Below are positions 34,405-43,729 of a stretch of DNA of 64,000 nucleotides, in pieces. Location: contig JBDREX010000044.1 of the NCBI GenBank assembly GCA_043819345.1, forward strand, positions 11,787-75,786, given 5' to 3'. A program made the position numbers and the translations under genes. A model generated the notes under the pieces. That model was not told where the DNA came from and made no database searches. It saw nothing but the letters and a program-made list of their open reading frames with translations. This DNA comes from CAYRDK01 sp043819345. GTDB taxonomy: Bacteria; Omnitrophota; Gorgyraeia; Velamenicoccales; Velamenicoccaceae. Within the stretch, counting starts at the first letter, position 1, and every line of letters starts with the position of its first letter.

Positions 34405-35205
34405 TCAACCCCTCGCTTTAATCACCTTTGTTGGGCAAACCTTGACACATTCAAGGCATCCAGTACACTTACTATAATCAACAGTAGCTAAATTATCTAT
34501 AACTTTTATAGCTCCATGCGGACACGTCTTTTCACATTTACGACAGGCGATACAACCAGCCGAACAAGCATGCATCACGGCCCTGCCAATATTTCTAGAG
34601 GAACATGCAACATATATTTTGGCATCCTTTGGCGCACATGGAATCAAAGAATAGAGCTTTTTCGGACAAACCTTCACACAAACTCCACAAGCCGTACATT
34701 TCTCTTCAATAACACGAGGAAAACCATCGCCCGTCATTTCAATCGCGCCAAACGGACAAGCTTTAATACAGGTCTGATATGTCAGGCAGCCAAAAGCACA
34801 CTCTTTTTGTCCACCCAAAAGCAGGCTTGCTGCCAGACAATCTTTCATCCCTTCATACAAAAATTTATCTTTAGCTCTGTTTCCTCCGCAACAATGCAGA
34901 CAAGAAACCAGCTTTGTTTTTTGTTCCAGGCTTAAACCCAACAATTCAGCTATTGTTTTTCTTTTCTCCTGCGCCATAACAGCGCACGAACCCAAATCTA
35001 ATTCCCCGTGCATCAAAGCCTGCGCAAAACCAGCACAGCCCGGCTTACCACAAGCACCGCAATTAGCGCCTGGCAGCTCTTTGATAATCTCCTGCAGGGT
35101 CGGATCCATGGGGATACTGAATTTCTTCGCCGCATACGCCAGCGAAAGCCCAAACAAAACCCCTAAACCACTTAATGTTAATATAGGTGCCAAAATATTA
35201 TGCAT
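34405..35205 (-). CDS. rnfB: Rnf complex subunit B (iron-sulfur)
   Basis: 266 residues. An N-terminal TM helix is followed by the RnfB-type domain GANCGACGKPGCAGFAQAL (4Fe-4S). Further ferredoxin motifs follow: CAFGCLTYQTCIKACP, CTACGVCVKVCP, CIACRKCEKTCP and CTGCLECVKVCP. It accepts electrons from ferredoxin and passes them into the membrane complex. Last rnf gene (order C-G-D-E-A-B), followed by purN. Confidence 0.95.
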   Translation of the reverse strand: MHNILAPILTLSGLGVLFGLSLAYAAKKFSIPMDPTLQEIIKELPGANCGACGKPGCAGFAQALMHGELDLGSCAVMAQEKRKTIAELLGLSLEQKTKLVSCLHCCGGNRAKDKFLYEGMKDCLAASLLLGGQKECAFGCLTYQTCIKACPFGAIEMTGDGFPRVIEEKCTACGVCVKVCPKKLYSLIPCAPKDAKIYVACSSRNIGRAVMHACSAGCIACRKCEKTCPHGAIKVIDNLATVDYSKCTGCLECVKVCPTKVIKARG

Positions 35206-35240
35206 GTAAATATTGCCCCTAATAAGGTGCTTCTTCGTAA

Positions 35241-35843
35241 TTAAATCTTTAATCCCAAAAATCCCATAAACGCCAAAGCCATGAGTGAAGCCACAATAAA
35301 AGCGATCGGTACTCCCTGCAACGATTCGGGAATATCAGCAAACTCCAGCCGCTCTCTAATGCCCGACATCAGCAAAAGAACAAACAAAAATCCCACCCCG
35401 GCACAAAAAGCCTGCAAGGACGCCAGCCAAAAACTTCCCGCAACCGGCTCAGAACCATTAAAAAAATTACCTACGTTTAAAACCACAACACCCATCACCG
35501 CGCAATTCGTCGTAATTAAAGGCAGGTAAATCCCCAACATCTTATACAGAGCCGGAGAAGTCTTCAAAATAACCATCTCAATAAACTGGACAGATGTAGC
35601 AATCACCAGAATAAAAGCGACAGTCCGCATATATTCAATGTGTAAAGGCAGTAAAAGATAGCGATAGATCAGCCAGGTAACGATACCAGATAAAACCATA
35701 ACAAAAATAACCGCCAGCCCCATACTGACAGCGGGCTTCGTCTGCTTTGAAACACCCAAGAACGGACAAAGCCCTAAAAATTTAAAGAGGATAAAATTGT
35801 TTATTAGAATATTGCCTAGGATGATCGCAAAGACTTCAGCCAC
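35241..35843 (-). CDS. rnfA: Rnf complex subunit A (membrane)
   Basis: 200 residues, six TM helices. NNFILFKFLGLCPFLGVS near the N-terminus and ITTNCAVMGV in the middle contain the conserved half-membrane Cys residues that hold a shared Fe-S centre with RnfE. Part of the Na+ or H+ pump that couples ferredoxin:NAD+ electron flow to ion transport. It overlaps rnfE by 28 nt. Confidence 0.95.
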   Translation of the reverse strand: MAEVFAIILGNILINNFILFKFLGLCPFLGVSKQTKPAVSMGLAVIFVMVLSGIVTWLIYRYLLLPLHIEYMRTVAFILVIATSVQFIEMVILKTSPALYKMLGIYLPLITTNCAVMGVVVLNVGNFFNGSEPVAGSFWLASLQAFCAGVGFLFVLLLMSGIRERLEFADIPESLQGVPIAFIVASLMALAFMGFLGLKI

Positions 35844-36415
35844 CGAATACCTCCAATTAAAAGCCCTAACACTAATAATGCTCCCGGCGCCAATGCGATA
35901 ACATTAGCCGGCTCAAAACTATTTGATAAACTATACCCTGCTAATTTCCCGCTGCCAAGCGTCTCTCTAATGAATGAAATAATAAAAAGCGCCAAAGTAA
36001 ACCCTAACCCCATTCCCAAAGCATCAAAGATAGAAAAAACAACCGGATTCTTTGATGCGAATGCCTCTGCCCTGCCCATAATAATACAATTGACGACAAT
36101 TAGAGGGACAAAAATCCCCAAAGACTTGTCCAAGGCCGGCAAATACGCTTTTAACATTAACTCAACAATGCTAACAAAAGTCGCGATAACAACGATAAAA
36201 CACGGAATCCTGATTTTATCCGGAATAACATTACGAATTAAAGATATAATGATGTTAGAACACAATAAAACGAATGTGGCAGCCATCCCCATACCTAAAG
36301 CATTTTGTACGCTCGTTGAAACAGCCAGCGCCGGGCACAACCCCAACACAATAAAGAAAATAGGATTTTCCCGAATAATCCCCTTCGAAAATTCAGCCCA
36401 ACATTTTTTTAACAT
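35816..36415 (-). CDS. rnfE: Rnf complex subunit E (membrane)
   Basis: 199 residues, homologous to RnfA: ENPIFFIVLGLCPALAVS, VPLIVVNCIIMGRAEAFA and about six TM helices. The inverted pseudo-symmetric pair RnfA/RnfE forms the core of the membrane part. Overlaps rnfA by 28 nt and follows rnfD by 36 nt. Confidence 0.95.
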   Translation of the reverse strand: MLKKCWAEFSKGIIRENPIFFIVLGLCPALAVSTSVQNALGMGMAATFVLLCSNIIISLIRNVIPDKIRIPCFIVVIATFVSIVELMLKAYLPALDKSLGIFVPLIVVNCIIMGRAEAFASKNPVVFSIFDALGMGLGFTLALFIISFIRETLGSGKLAGYSLSNSFEPANVIALAPGALLVLGLLIGGIRWLKSLRSS

Positions 36416-36451
36416 AAACTCCTCTTAAACAAGTCTGCGGAAGGCATAAAA

Positions 36452-37420
36452 CTATGCCACTTTCTTAGTAACTCCATACCGCCGTTTTGTCACAAAACGA
36501 TCAATCAACGGCACAAACGCGTTCATTACTAAAATAGAATAACAGACACCTTCCGGATACCCACCCCAAAGCCTAATCACGCATGTTATCAAGCCACAGC
36601 CCACACCAAAAACAACCTGCCCCTTTTTTGTAATAGGACTCGTAACATAATCGGTCGCCATATAAATTGCGCCTAAAAATAAGCCGCCGGATAAAATATG
36701 AAAAATATAATCGCCCTGAAAATAACCTGTTTTATCACCAAAAATCCAGGTGAAAAAACCCACCGTCAAAATATACGTTAACGGAATGTGCCATGTAATA
36801 ATACGCTTATACAAGAGATAAATACCTCCTAAAGCTAATGCCAAAACACACACCTCACCCAAACATCCGCCTCTAGCACCCACCAGAAGATCCCAATAAT
36901 TCAACGCCATATCACTCAAATGATGCGCGTGGCCTTCCTTCATCAAAGTCAAAGGCGTCGCTTGAGTTATGGCATCACAAGAAAACGGACGAGAAAACGT
37001 TGTCATCTGTTTTGGCCAGGCAGCCATCAAAAAAGCACGCCCTGCCAAAGCAGGATTAAAGATATTTCGGCCCAACCCTCCAAAAGCCTGCTTGCCTATT
37101 GCGATCGCAAAAAAACTACCTACCACTCCCAACCACAAGGGACATTGAGGTGGTAAATTATAAGCCAAAAGCAGGCCTGTCATAAACGCACTACCATCTG
37201 AAATGGCCACTTTCTGGCCACGCGCCTTCTGTATAAAACCTTCGGTTAATACCGCTGTCAATATAGAAACACAAATCAACCAAAAAGAAGAAAAACCAAA
37301 AACATAAACACCGACAACGCCCGCCGGAACAAGCGCCAGATTAACCTGCCACATAATACTTTTTATAGATTTACCGCCTGAAACGTGAGGAGAGGAGGAA
37401 ACAAATAACTTATCTGCCAT
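36452..37420 (-). CDS. rnfD: Rnf complex subunit D (covalent FMN)
   Basis: 322 residues from ATG 37420 (MADKLFVSSSPHVSGG). A longer in-frame start 16 codons earlier lies inside rnfG; GGAAAAGGTGCAAA precedes the chosen ATG. About nine TM helices; the FMN-Thr motif is QATPLTLMK and the RnfD blocks include IFNPALAGRAFLMAAWP and GGYPEGVCYSILVMNAFVPLID. Overlaps the rnfG stop by 11 nt. Confidence 0.93.
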   Translation of the reverse strand: MADKLFVSSSPHVSGGKSIKSIMWQVNLALVPAGVVGVYVFGFSSFWLICVSILTAVLTEGFIQKARGQKVAISDGSAFMTGLLLAYNLPPQCPLWLGVVGSFFAIAIGKQAFGGLGRNIFNPALAGRAFLMAAWPKQMTTFSRPFSCDAITQATPLTLMKEGHAHHLSDMALNYWDLLVGARGGCLGEVCVLALALGGIYLLYKRIITWHIPLTYILTVGFFTWIFGDKTGYFQGDYIFHILSGGLFLGAIYMATDYVTSPITKKGQVVFGVGCGLITCVIRLWGGYPEGVCYSILVMNAFVPLIDRFVTKRRYGVTKKVA

Positions 37421-38009
37421 TTTGCACCTTTTCCATAATCTCTTTTGCTTTGCTCTGAACTGAATCAATCACCGCTTTTGACGAAATCGTCGCTCCAGTA
37501 ATCGTATCCACTTCCTGAGACAAATCAGCCGCTTTTTTCCCATTAAAACGTTCTTCAAACCACGGTTGAGGAAGAGAACCCATCTTTGCTTTCTTTAAAA
37601 GAATATCCCACAACGTTTCTTTGACAATGACCTCATTAATTTTAGAGCCTAACCCCGGCGTTTCATTCTGTGAAAGCACTTTAATACGCACAATATTACC
37701 CTTCGTATCCATGCCCACCATCGTCACAATCATACTGGAATACCCTTTTTTTGAAGCTTTAAAAACATATCCTAAAACATCTTTGTCCTTGTTAAAGGCC
37801 TTGTAATAAACAACGTTTTCGCCTTCCTTAACCGGTTCAAATTCAGAGGCGGCAGGATATACGTCTTTCAAGCTTTTTGCTTCCTCTTTTGACTGTTGTT
37901 CTAAAATTTTTGGCTGCGTTATATTAAAAACAACACTCAGTAACCCAGAAGCCGCCAGACAGATAATCGCCAATGTTGCCGCATACCTGAAATAATTATT
38001 TTTTTGCAT
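37410..38009 (-). CDS. rnfG: Rnf complex subunit G (covalent FMN)
   Basis: 199 residues from ATG 38009 (MQKNNYFRYAATLAII), with the SD GAGGATTCGG. One N-terminal TM helix and an FMN-binding domain; the Thr in DTITGATISSKAV is the covalent FMN site. It sits second in the operon here, between rnfC and rnfD (the common clostridial order is C-D-G). Overlaps rnfC by 14 nt and rnfD by 11 nt. Confidence 0.93.
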   Translation of the reverse strand: MQKNNYFRYAATLAIICLAASGLLSVVFNITQPKILEQQSKEEAKSLKDVYPAASEFEPVKEGENVVYYKAFNKDKDVLGYVFKASKKGYSSMIVTMVGMDTKGNIVRIKVLSQNETPGLGSKINEVIVKETLWDILLKKAKMGSLPQPWFEERFNGKKAADLSQEVDTITGATISSKAVIDSVQSKAKEIMEKVQNGR

Positions 38010-39288
38010 TCCGAATCCTCGTTTTTGCCGTTTTAATCGCCTGAACCAGCCCTTTTCTCCCCGGACACACATAAGCACAAAGGCCGCATTCAATACAATC
38101 CATAATACCAAGATCTTCTGCCAAATCCAACTTGTCTTTATTGATCGCCATAGCGATCAAACCAGGGTTTAAACCCATGGGGCAATTATCAACACACTCA
38201 CCACAACGCACGCAAAAGGATTCCTCTTCTTCTTTTTCCACAACCTCCTCAAAAAGGATAATACCACCCGTCCCTTTAATCACAGGGCCTTCTAACGTAT
38301 ATTGTGCGACGCCTGTCATGGGGCCTCCCATAACAATCTTTTTTGGCTCTTTAAGCACGGGGCCACACTGCTCAATCAAATCCTTAACGGGCGTACCAAT
38401 CCTGGCTAAAATATTTTTTGGATTTGCGATACAACACCCCGTCACTGTCACCACCCTCTCATACAAGGGCTTGCGCAAATAAACAGCCTCATAAATAGCA
38501 CAAACCGTACCAACATTATGCACCAGGGTGCCTACATCAAAAGGTAGTTTTCCGGACGGAACCTCTTTGCCAAGGCAGGATTTGATCAACTGCTTCTCTC
38601 CCCCTTGAGGATAAGCGCTTTTTAGGACCACCATCTTCCAATCAAACATATGAGCGTATTCTTTCATGCGTTCAATAGCCTCAGGTTTATTGTCCTCAAT
38701 CGCGATATAACAATTCTTGGGATTAATGATCTTTAAAATAAGCCTGATCCCTTTAACGATTTCATCAGCCCGCTCTATCATAAGGCGATTATCCGTCGTC
38801 AAATACGGCTCACATTCGGCACCATTAAGAATAAAATTTTCCAATTGTATCTTAGGAGACAATTTAATATGAGATGGAAATGTTGCTCCACCTAATCCAA
38901 CGATACCGGCCTCAAAGACAATCTTTCTCAGCTCGTCAATGGACAAAGAATCGACTTCCGCATCATTGCGGGCAACCATCGCATCCGTCGCCTCATCTTT
39001 GCCGTCACTTTCGATAACAATCGTACGGCAAAACCCAACAATAGGATGAGGATAATCACAAATCTGTTTTACAACACCAGAGATAGATGAATGTATGGGT
39101 GAAAAGAGCCCATTTTCAGCACTAGCCAAACATTGGCCACGCTTAACCGCATCCCCCGCCTTCACATAAACAATATCGCAAGGCTTACCAAGATGCTGCA
39201 AAAGCGGAATATAAACCTTAGCAGGTAGCCGCGATTTCTCTATGGGCTTATGCTCTGTTAAATCTTTATGCTCTTCTAGTTTTACCAT
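37996..39288 (-). CDS. rnfC: Rnf complex subunit C (NADH-binding, Fe-S)
   Basis: 430 residues. GLGGATFPSHIKLSP and LNGAECEPYLTTDNRLM belong to the NuoF-like NADH/FMN fold. C-terminal clusters CVRCGECVDNCPMGLNPG and CIECGLCAYVCPGRKG carry the 4Fe-4S centres. It is the peripheral site for NAD(H). First rnf gene; its start overlaps the end of the MFS gene by 23 nt, and the SD is weak, suggesting translational coupling to the MFS gene. Confidence 0.95.
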   Translation of the reverse strand: MVKLEEHKDLTEHKPIEKSRLPAKVYIPLLQHLGKPCDIVYVKAGDAVKRGQCLASAENGLFSPIHSSISGVVKQICDYPHPIVGFCRTIVIESDGKDEATDAMVARNDAEVDSLSIDELRKIVFEAGIVGLGGATFPSHIKLSPKIQLENFILNGAECEPYLTTDNRLMIERADEIVKGIRLILKIINPKNCYIAIEDNKPEAIERMKEYAHMFDWKMVVLKSAYPQGGEKQLIKSCLGKEVPSGKLPFDVGTLVHNVGTVCAIYEAVYLRKPLYERVVTVTGCCIANPKNILARIGTPVKDLIEQCGPVLKEPKKIVMGGPMTGVAQYTLEGPVIKGTGGIILFEEVVEKEEEESFCVRCGECVDNCPMGLNPGLIAMAINKDKLDLAEDLGIMDCIECGLCAYVCPGRKGLVQAIKTAKTRIRNAKK

Positions 39289-40543
39289 TTGATCTTATCA
39301 TTCCTATAAAACCTGTCAGAAAAAGTACCATACCAACTGTTACCAATATTTTAACAGCGCCAATTCTGTCCGATAAAGGCGCGGAAACAAGCATGCTTAA
39401 AAGAAAAGCCAAGTGCACAACAATTTCAAGGGAACTAAATACCTTCCCCCTCATAGAGCTATCTGTCAAACGCTGAACCATTGTCGTAGAAATAGTCATA
39501 ACCGGAGAAACTGCTAAACCTAAAACAAAAGCCAACAAGAAAGCCAATATAAAATTGGGCACGCTCAAAACAGATAAAACAAAAACAGATAATACCATGC
39601 CAGCTGACATAATTGAAGCAAAAATTGCCTTAAATTCAGAAACCTTCTGACAAAACCGGCCGTAAATTAAAGTTCCAAAAAAAAGCCCCAGGCCTAACGC
39701 TACAACGAGTAGGCCAATTTCTCCAGTTGCTGATTTTTGCGCGGATCCCTTGAAAACCTGTTGAACAAAAACAATAATGACAACATAAATAGCACCTAAA
39801 GCGCTCCACAAAAAAAACAAGATCCCAAAACAAGACCTAATCTGAGGCTGATTTTTCAAGAAAATAACGGCTTCCTTCATCTCCTCAAAAACTGATTTCT
39901 TGATGACTGCCGCGATATCTTTGCCCACATCTACCAAGCGTTCTTTTTTAAGGCCCCGTAGAGCCCTGGCACTGACAAAAAAGATCATAATTCCAGAAAT
40001 TAAAAAACTAGCGCCATCAATAATAAAACCACCGCGCGCCCCAACAACAGCAACAAGAATGCCCCCCAACCCAAAACCAAACATAGCCGCTACCATCCCC
40101 GTTGTATTCACCAGAGAGTTGGCCAAAAGCAAGTCCTCGCTTTTCACAAGATCTGGAATAATAGACATTTTAGCAGGCACATAAAAACGGCTCAAAGAAA
40201 AAACAATAAAAACGATGACATAGACCGGCAGAAGCGAATTCATCTTCATAAAATAAAAGGGAATAAGCAAAACCAGGAAACCTCTGAGAACATCGCAGAC
40301 AACCATCGTTCGCCGCCGATCCCATCTGTCCACATAAACACCAGCAATAGGGCCTATGATAAAAACAGGCAGAATTGTAAAAGCCATAACTTTTGCCATC
40401 TGCGTTGTAGATCCGGGAGCCAAACGATAGATAAGAGCGATGAGGGCCATCTGGTCCAGCCTATCGCCAAACTGTGAAATAACCTGGCCCAACCAAAGAA
40501 AGAAAAAGTTGCGGTTTGTTAAAATTGTCCTAAATCGTGCCAT
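39266..40543 (-). CDS. Major facilitator superfamily transporter
   Basis: 425 residues, twelve predicted TM helices; N-terminus FFFLWLGQVISQFGDRLDQMALI and the loop-2/3 motif GVYVDRWDRRRTMVVCDVLRG are typical of the MFS_3 exporter group (enterobactin/macrolide-efflux-like). Substrate unknown. It is the first gene of the transcript that continues into rnfCGDEAB and purN, overlapping rnfC by 23 nt. The pairing with Rnf may be chance. Confidence 0.85.
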   Translation of the reverse strand: MARFRTILTNRNFFFLWLGQVISQFGDRLDQMALIALIYRLAPGSTTQMAKVMAFTILPVFIIGPIAGVYVDRWDRRRTMVVCDVLRGFLVLLIPFYFMKMNSLLPVYVIVFIVFSLSRFYVPAKMSIIPDLVKSEDLLLANSLVNTTGMVAAMFGFGLGGILVAVVGARGGFIIDGASFLISGIMIFFVSARALRGLKKERLVDVGKDIAAVIKKSVFEEMKEAVIFLKNQPQIRSCFGILFFLWSALGAIYVVIIVFVQQVFKGSAQKSATGEIGLLVVALGLGLFFGTLIYGRFCQKVSEFKAIFASIMSAGMVLSVFVLSVLSVPNFILAFLLAFVLGLAVSPVMTISTTMVQRLTDSSMRGKVFSSLEIVVHLAFLLSMLVSAPLSDRIGAVKILVTVGMVLFLTGFIGMIRSNGKTRRA

Positions 40544-40638
40544 AAATACCTATTTAAGAGTAAGGGTGGGGAACCCCTGCCTGAATAATCACAAAGTCGC
40601 CCCACCCAGATTCAATACTCTTGCCTTAATTCATTAAT

Positions 40639-40758
40639 AAATAAGCCGATGAGAGGGATTGCCCGCCACAATTCATCGGCGGGTCCGCCTTCGGCGGAAA
40701 CCTCCTGGCGTAACCCTCATTTCCAGCTCAACGTAAAATAAGCCGATGAGAGGGATTG
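40639..40758 (-). repeat. tRNA-Thr-associated module: direct repeat of the tRNA 3' end around GC-rich hairpins
   Basis: An identical 23-bp repeat occurs at 40639-40661 and 40736-40758 (period 97 bp). The second copy is the real 3' end of tRNA-Thr (T-loop part, acceptor strand and trailer). Between the copies are two GC-rich hairpins, CCCGCC/GGCGGG (40662-40667/40678-40683) and TCCGCC/GGCGGA (40684-40689/40693-40698). The same layout follows tRNA-Ala and tRNA-Leu in this window. Confidence 0.75.
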
Positions 40759-40813
40759 AACCTCCGACCCGCGCTTTACGAAAGCGCTGCTCTACCAACT
40801 GAGCTACATCGGC
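40741..40813 (-). tRNA. tRNA-Thr (CGT)
   Basis: Full cloverleaf: acceptor GCCGATG/CATCGGC, D-arm GCTCAGTTGGTAGAGC, anticodon loop TTCGTAA (anticodon CGT), T-arm GGAGG TTCAATC CCTCT. CCA is not encoded. Own promoter just upstream (40833-40861). Confidence 0.95.
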
Positions 40814-40832
40814 AAAATGATTTTAGTGGCTA

Positions 40833-40861
40833 ATTATAACAAAATGTTCTTTTCAACTCAA
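40833..40861 (-). promoter_or_regulatory. Promoter of tRNA-Thr
   Basis: On the minus strand: -35 TTGAGT (40861-40856), a 17-bp spacer, a perfect -10 TATAAT (40838-40833), 20 nt before the tRNA. Confidence 0.75.
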
Positions 40862-41003
40862 GAACGTTATCATTTATTTTTAGCCCTTACAGAAAATATC
40901 CGTGAATATATTGCCAATAATCCAATAACATGGCATAATTACAAAAATATTATAAAAATTTATACGGATTTTTTCCGCGACTTCCCGCCTACGCCTTAAG
41001 TAG

Positions 41004-41023
41004 GGGCGGGTCGAGACCCGCCC
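41004..41023. repeat. GC-rich palindrome in an AT-rich spacer
   Basis: GGGCGGGTC (41004-41012) / GACCCGCCC (41015-41023), a 9-bp perfect GC stem with a 2-nt loop. It resembles the GGCGGGTCC hairpins in the tRNA-Thr module 330 bp away and so may be a REP-like element. The rest of 40862-41229 shows no gene I can support. Confidence 0.5.
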
Positions 41024-41229
41024 GATATAAAAATAATAATAAAAATGCCGAAATTATTAACCCACAAATCAAAAATACGTTTACAAGGAAACGAAAAATC
41101 CTTAATGAAAGAATAAAAAAAACCAGAAAACAAAATCAGTAAAAATGATATAATTATACGGCATCAGGATATTACCTACCAACAGGTAGGTTTTATAACC
41201 CTATATCCAAATAATAAAGAGAAAAACCC

Positions 41230-42063
41230 ATGAAAATATACGCGTCTTTCTGGAAACGCCTTTTGGCCGTATGTATTGACAATACCCTAAGCTGTGTCTT
41301 CCTCCTTACCCCTATCGTTTTCTATTATCTCAATGGTGAACGCCTGACCTTTGTCACAGGCGCGATAAGCCTTTTGTTAGTTATGATCTGGCCGGTCTTT
41401 ACCCTATATAACACAGTTTATCTTGTGGGCATCCATGGCGCCTCCATAGGAAAAAAAATAATGGGTGTCATCGTTACTAATAAGCGTTCTTCTGAACCAT
41501 TGGGTTTCTGGAGAGCCTATTTAAGGCAACTGAGCAAAAAACTATCCTGGATACCACTGGGAGGCGGCTATTTTTGGATGCTAATCGACGACAACAAACA
41601 AACCTGGCATGATAAAATAGCCCGTTCAAAAGTTTTCATCTTAGACGCAGCCACACAAATACCACCTGCTCATAAAAAGAAAAAAGCGTCCTTTATAGAA
41701 AATCATATCAACTCTTTTGCTGTCTTATCCATCGTCTTTATGCTGATGATGCTTTTTCTGCTCCTCTATTTATCTATAAAAATAGTCCCTTTATATCAAC
41801 TAGCTCTGAGGTTCTCTAATATCGGCCCATCCTATTATACACAGCTGGCTATCAATGTTGGCCTGCTCATCAAAAAAATGTACCTTTTCTTTGTCGTCTC
41901 ATCACCTTTTTATATTCTTTTTTTTGCGCTCCCAAAAGACAAAAGGCTCTGTATATTCTTAGGAATATCTTTTGGACTGGTATTCTTAGTGGCCTTTTTA
42001 TGTATCCGATCCGGCATCTATCACCCTCACATCTTCTCTTTACAAGAGGCTCTTCTTCCTTAA
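41230..42063 (+). CDS. RDD family membrane protein
   Basis: 277 residues. The RDD domain covers about 5-140: FWKRLLAVCIDNTLS (Arg and Asp of the name), GASIGKKIMGVIV and WHDKIARSKVFI. A second part adds three more TM helices. The domain is common in small transport or lipid-associated membrane proteins; this one has no known role. It converges with comEC, overlapping its 3' end by 24 nt. Confidence 0.75.
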   Translation: MKIYASFWKRLLAVCIDNTLSCVFLLTPIVFYYLNGERLTFVTGAISLLLVMIWPVFTLYNTVYLVGIHGASIGKKIMGVIVTNKRSSEPLGFWRAYLRQLSKKLSWIPLGGGYFWMLIDDNKQTWHDKIARSKVFILDAATQIPPAHKKKKASFIENHINSFAVLSIVFMLMMLFLLLYLSIKIVPLYQLALRFSNIGPSYYTQLAINVGLLIKKMYLFFVVSSPFYILFFALPKDKRLCIFLGISFGLVFLVAFLCIRSGIYHPHIFSLQEALLP

Positions 42064-43638
42064 AAGTATTTTTTCTACATAATTCAGCAATAGCCCCAAA
42101 AACAATATCATAGAGTAACAGCCTAAAACAACTGCTAAAGACACATGTATATTCTTAACATACCCAAAAGGTAGGCCCGATAAAAAGGTAGCCGTTTTTA
42201 AAAAAACAAAAATAAAGAAAGTGTTCGCCTGCGCTATTAAACAAGCCGCCGGCGGACAAACAGCTTCAGCTATGACAAGTACAAGGCCGCTGGCGACAAT
42301 CAAAGTACTCAAAGGCACAATAATCACATTAGCAAAAACAGCTAGCCATGAAAAATTGCTAAAATAGTAGGCTATAATGGGCAAAGTCCCCAGCCAAGCA
42401 CTTAATGCCACGCAAAAATATTGCTTAAGCCTGCCAATAAACCTATTGGTAAAGATTAGGGAAGAAAAAACACGCTCAAATTTCGGAGAAAGCCAGATAA
42501 TGAAAAAAACACTCAGAAAAGATAACTGAAATCCAATATCAAGCAACTGCAAAGGATTTACGACTAAGATAATCAAAGCGGTTAATGAAAAAGTATTATA
42601 AAAATGTGGTTTGCGCTCAAGCAAAGAGCTCACTAAAAATATTGACGTCATCATAACAGCCCGCACAATAGAAATAGAACAACCCGCCAAGAAACAATAA
42701 AACCATAAAAACGCCATTGTTAAACATACGCGGCTCTTAAATGAAAAGCGAAAGACTTTCAGCACCAATAACATCATCGCCGCAATCAAAGCCACATGAA
42801 GGCCGCTAACAACCAAAACATGCCAAACCCCGATTTTCATCATTGTTTTTCTGACGTGGTTGGGCACGCCCGCCCGCTGGCCTAAAAGCATGGCGCAAAG
42901 AATAGAGGCACAGGGCGGCTTTAAATTGCGCGCGATAAGAGACCTAGCCCTATGCTTAACAGAAAAAGCTGCGGCTTTTATAAAATTTTTCTTCTTTGCG
43001 GGCTGGTTAGCCAACAAACCATCCTTGCTTACTTTAAAAACATAATAAATACCCCTTCGCTCTAAGAACTGAGTATATCCGGATTTTTTACCGGAAAACA
43101 AAATGCGCGGCGGCTTTGACAATATACCTTTTAAGACAAGTTCGCTACCAAAACAATAGTCTCGCATCTGGCGATCTTCAACAAGAACTCTAGCGCGGAC
43201 AAAACTTTTTTCAGAAAGAGACTGAACGTAAACTGTGTTTAAAACAAAAGACGTCCTATTAGCATACAGCTGAGGATCCGTTTCTATAACACCGCAAATC
43301 ACAATATCTTCCTTGAGTAATGCCTCTAGCGAAGCTACAGAATCTTTGGGTAAATAATAGGCCTGCGCGTATGCCAGCGCTCCACATAAAAACACCAAAA
43401 AATAAAACATAACATAAAACAGGCGTCTGGAACGCAAAAATAAAACACTCAAAACCACAACAAAACCTGCAAGGATAATAAGAGCAGCCACATTTACAGA
43501 TAGGAAATTTTCAAAAAAAATCCCGCAGCAAAAAATGAGGCAAACCATGGCTATGCCAGTCATAAAATTCCTCGCAAAAAATTCGACACTGACAAAATCA
43601 GCGCAGCATTTTTTAAAACAACTCTTAATAACCCGCAA
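42040..43638 (-). CDS. comEC: ComEC/Rec2-like DNA-uptake channel, lacking the metallo-beta-lactamase domain
   Basis: 532 residues. An N-terminal DUF4131/OB-like region (VICGVIETDPQ) is followed by the competence membrane domain (LLGQRAGVPNHVRKTMMKIGVWHVLVVSGLHVALIAA, with the hallmark SGLH). ComEC carries DNA across the inner membrane. The C-terminal nuclease-like beta-lactamase domain of the usual protein (around 750 residues) is absent. comEA is 1.3 kb away on the same strand. Confidence 0.88.
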   Translation of the reverse strand: MRVIKSCFKKCCADFVSVEFFARNFMTGIAMVCLIFCCGIFFENFLSVNVAALIILAGFVVVLSVLFLRSRRLFYVMFYFLVFLCGALAYAQAYYLPKDSVASLEALLKEDIVICGVIETDPQLYANRTSFVLNTVYVQSLSEKSFVRARVLVEDRQMRDYCFGSELVLKGILSKPPRILFSGKKSGYTQFLERRGIYYVFKVSKDGLLANQPAKKKNFIKAAAFSVKHRARSLIARNLKPPCASILCAMLLGQRAGVPNHVRKTMMKIGVWHVLVVSGLHVALIAAMMLLVLKVFRFSFKSRVCLTMAFLWFYCFLAGCSISIVRAVMMTSIFLVSSLLERKPHFYNTFSLTALIILVVNPLQLLDIGFQLSFLSVFFIIWLSPKFERVFSSLIFTNRFIGRLKQYFCVALSAWLGTLPIIAYYFSNFSWLAVFANVIIVPLSTLIVASGLVLVIAEAVCPPAACLIAQANTFFIFVFLKTATFLSGLPFGYVKNIHVSLAVVLGCYSMILFLGLLLNYVEKILLRKKSLL

Positions 43639-43729
43639 AATAGTTTGTTATGGAAAGTTCGTGAAGGAATGAAAGGCTATACTAATTCAAAGTCATCACC
43701 GTTGTGATAAGAACTAATATAGCAGGTAA

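Noticed and set aside
34516..34935. Plus-strand frame rich in Thr and Arg
   Set aside because: Complement of the Cys-rich clusters of rnfB.
35970..36428. Plus-strand frame across rnfE
   Set aside because: Antisense shadow of a membrane-protein gene.
40817..40999. 60-codon plus-strand frame
   Set aside because: It contains the tRNA-Thr promoter on the opposite strand, has no SD and runs into the GC-rich palindrome.
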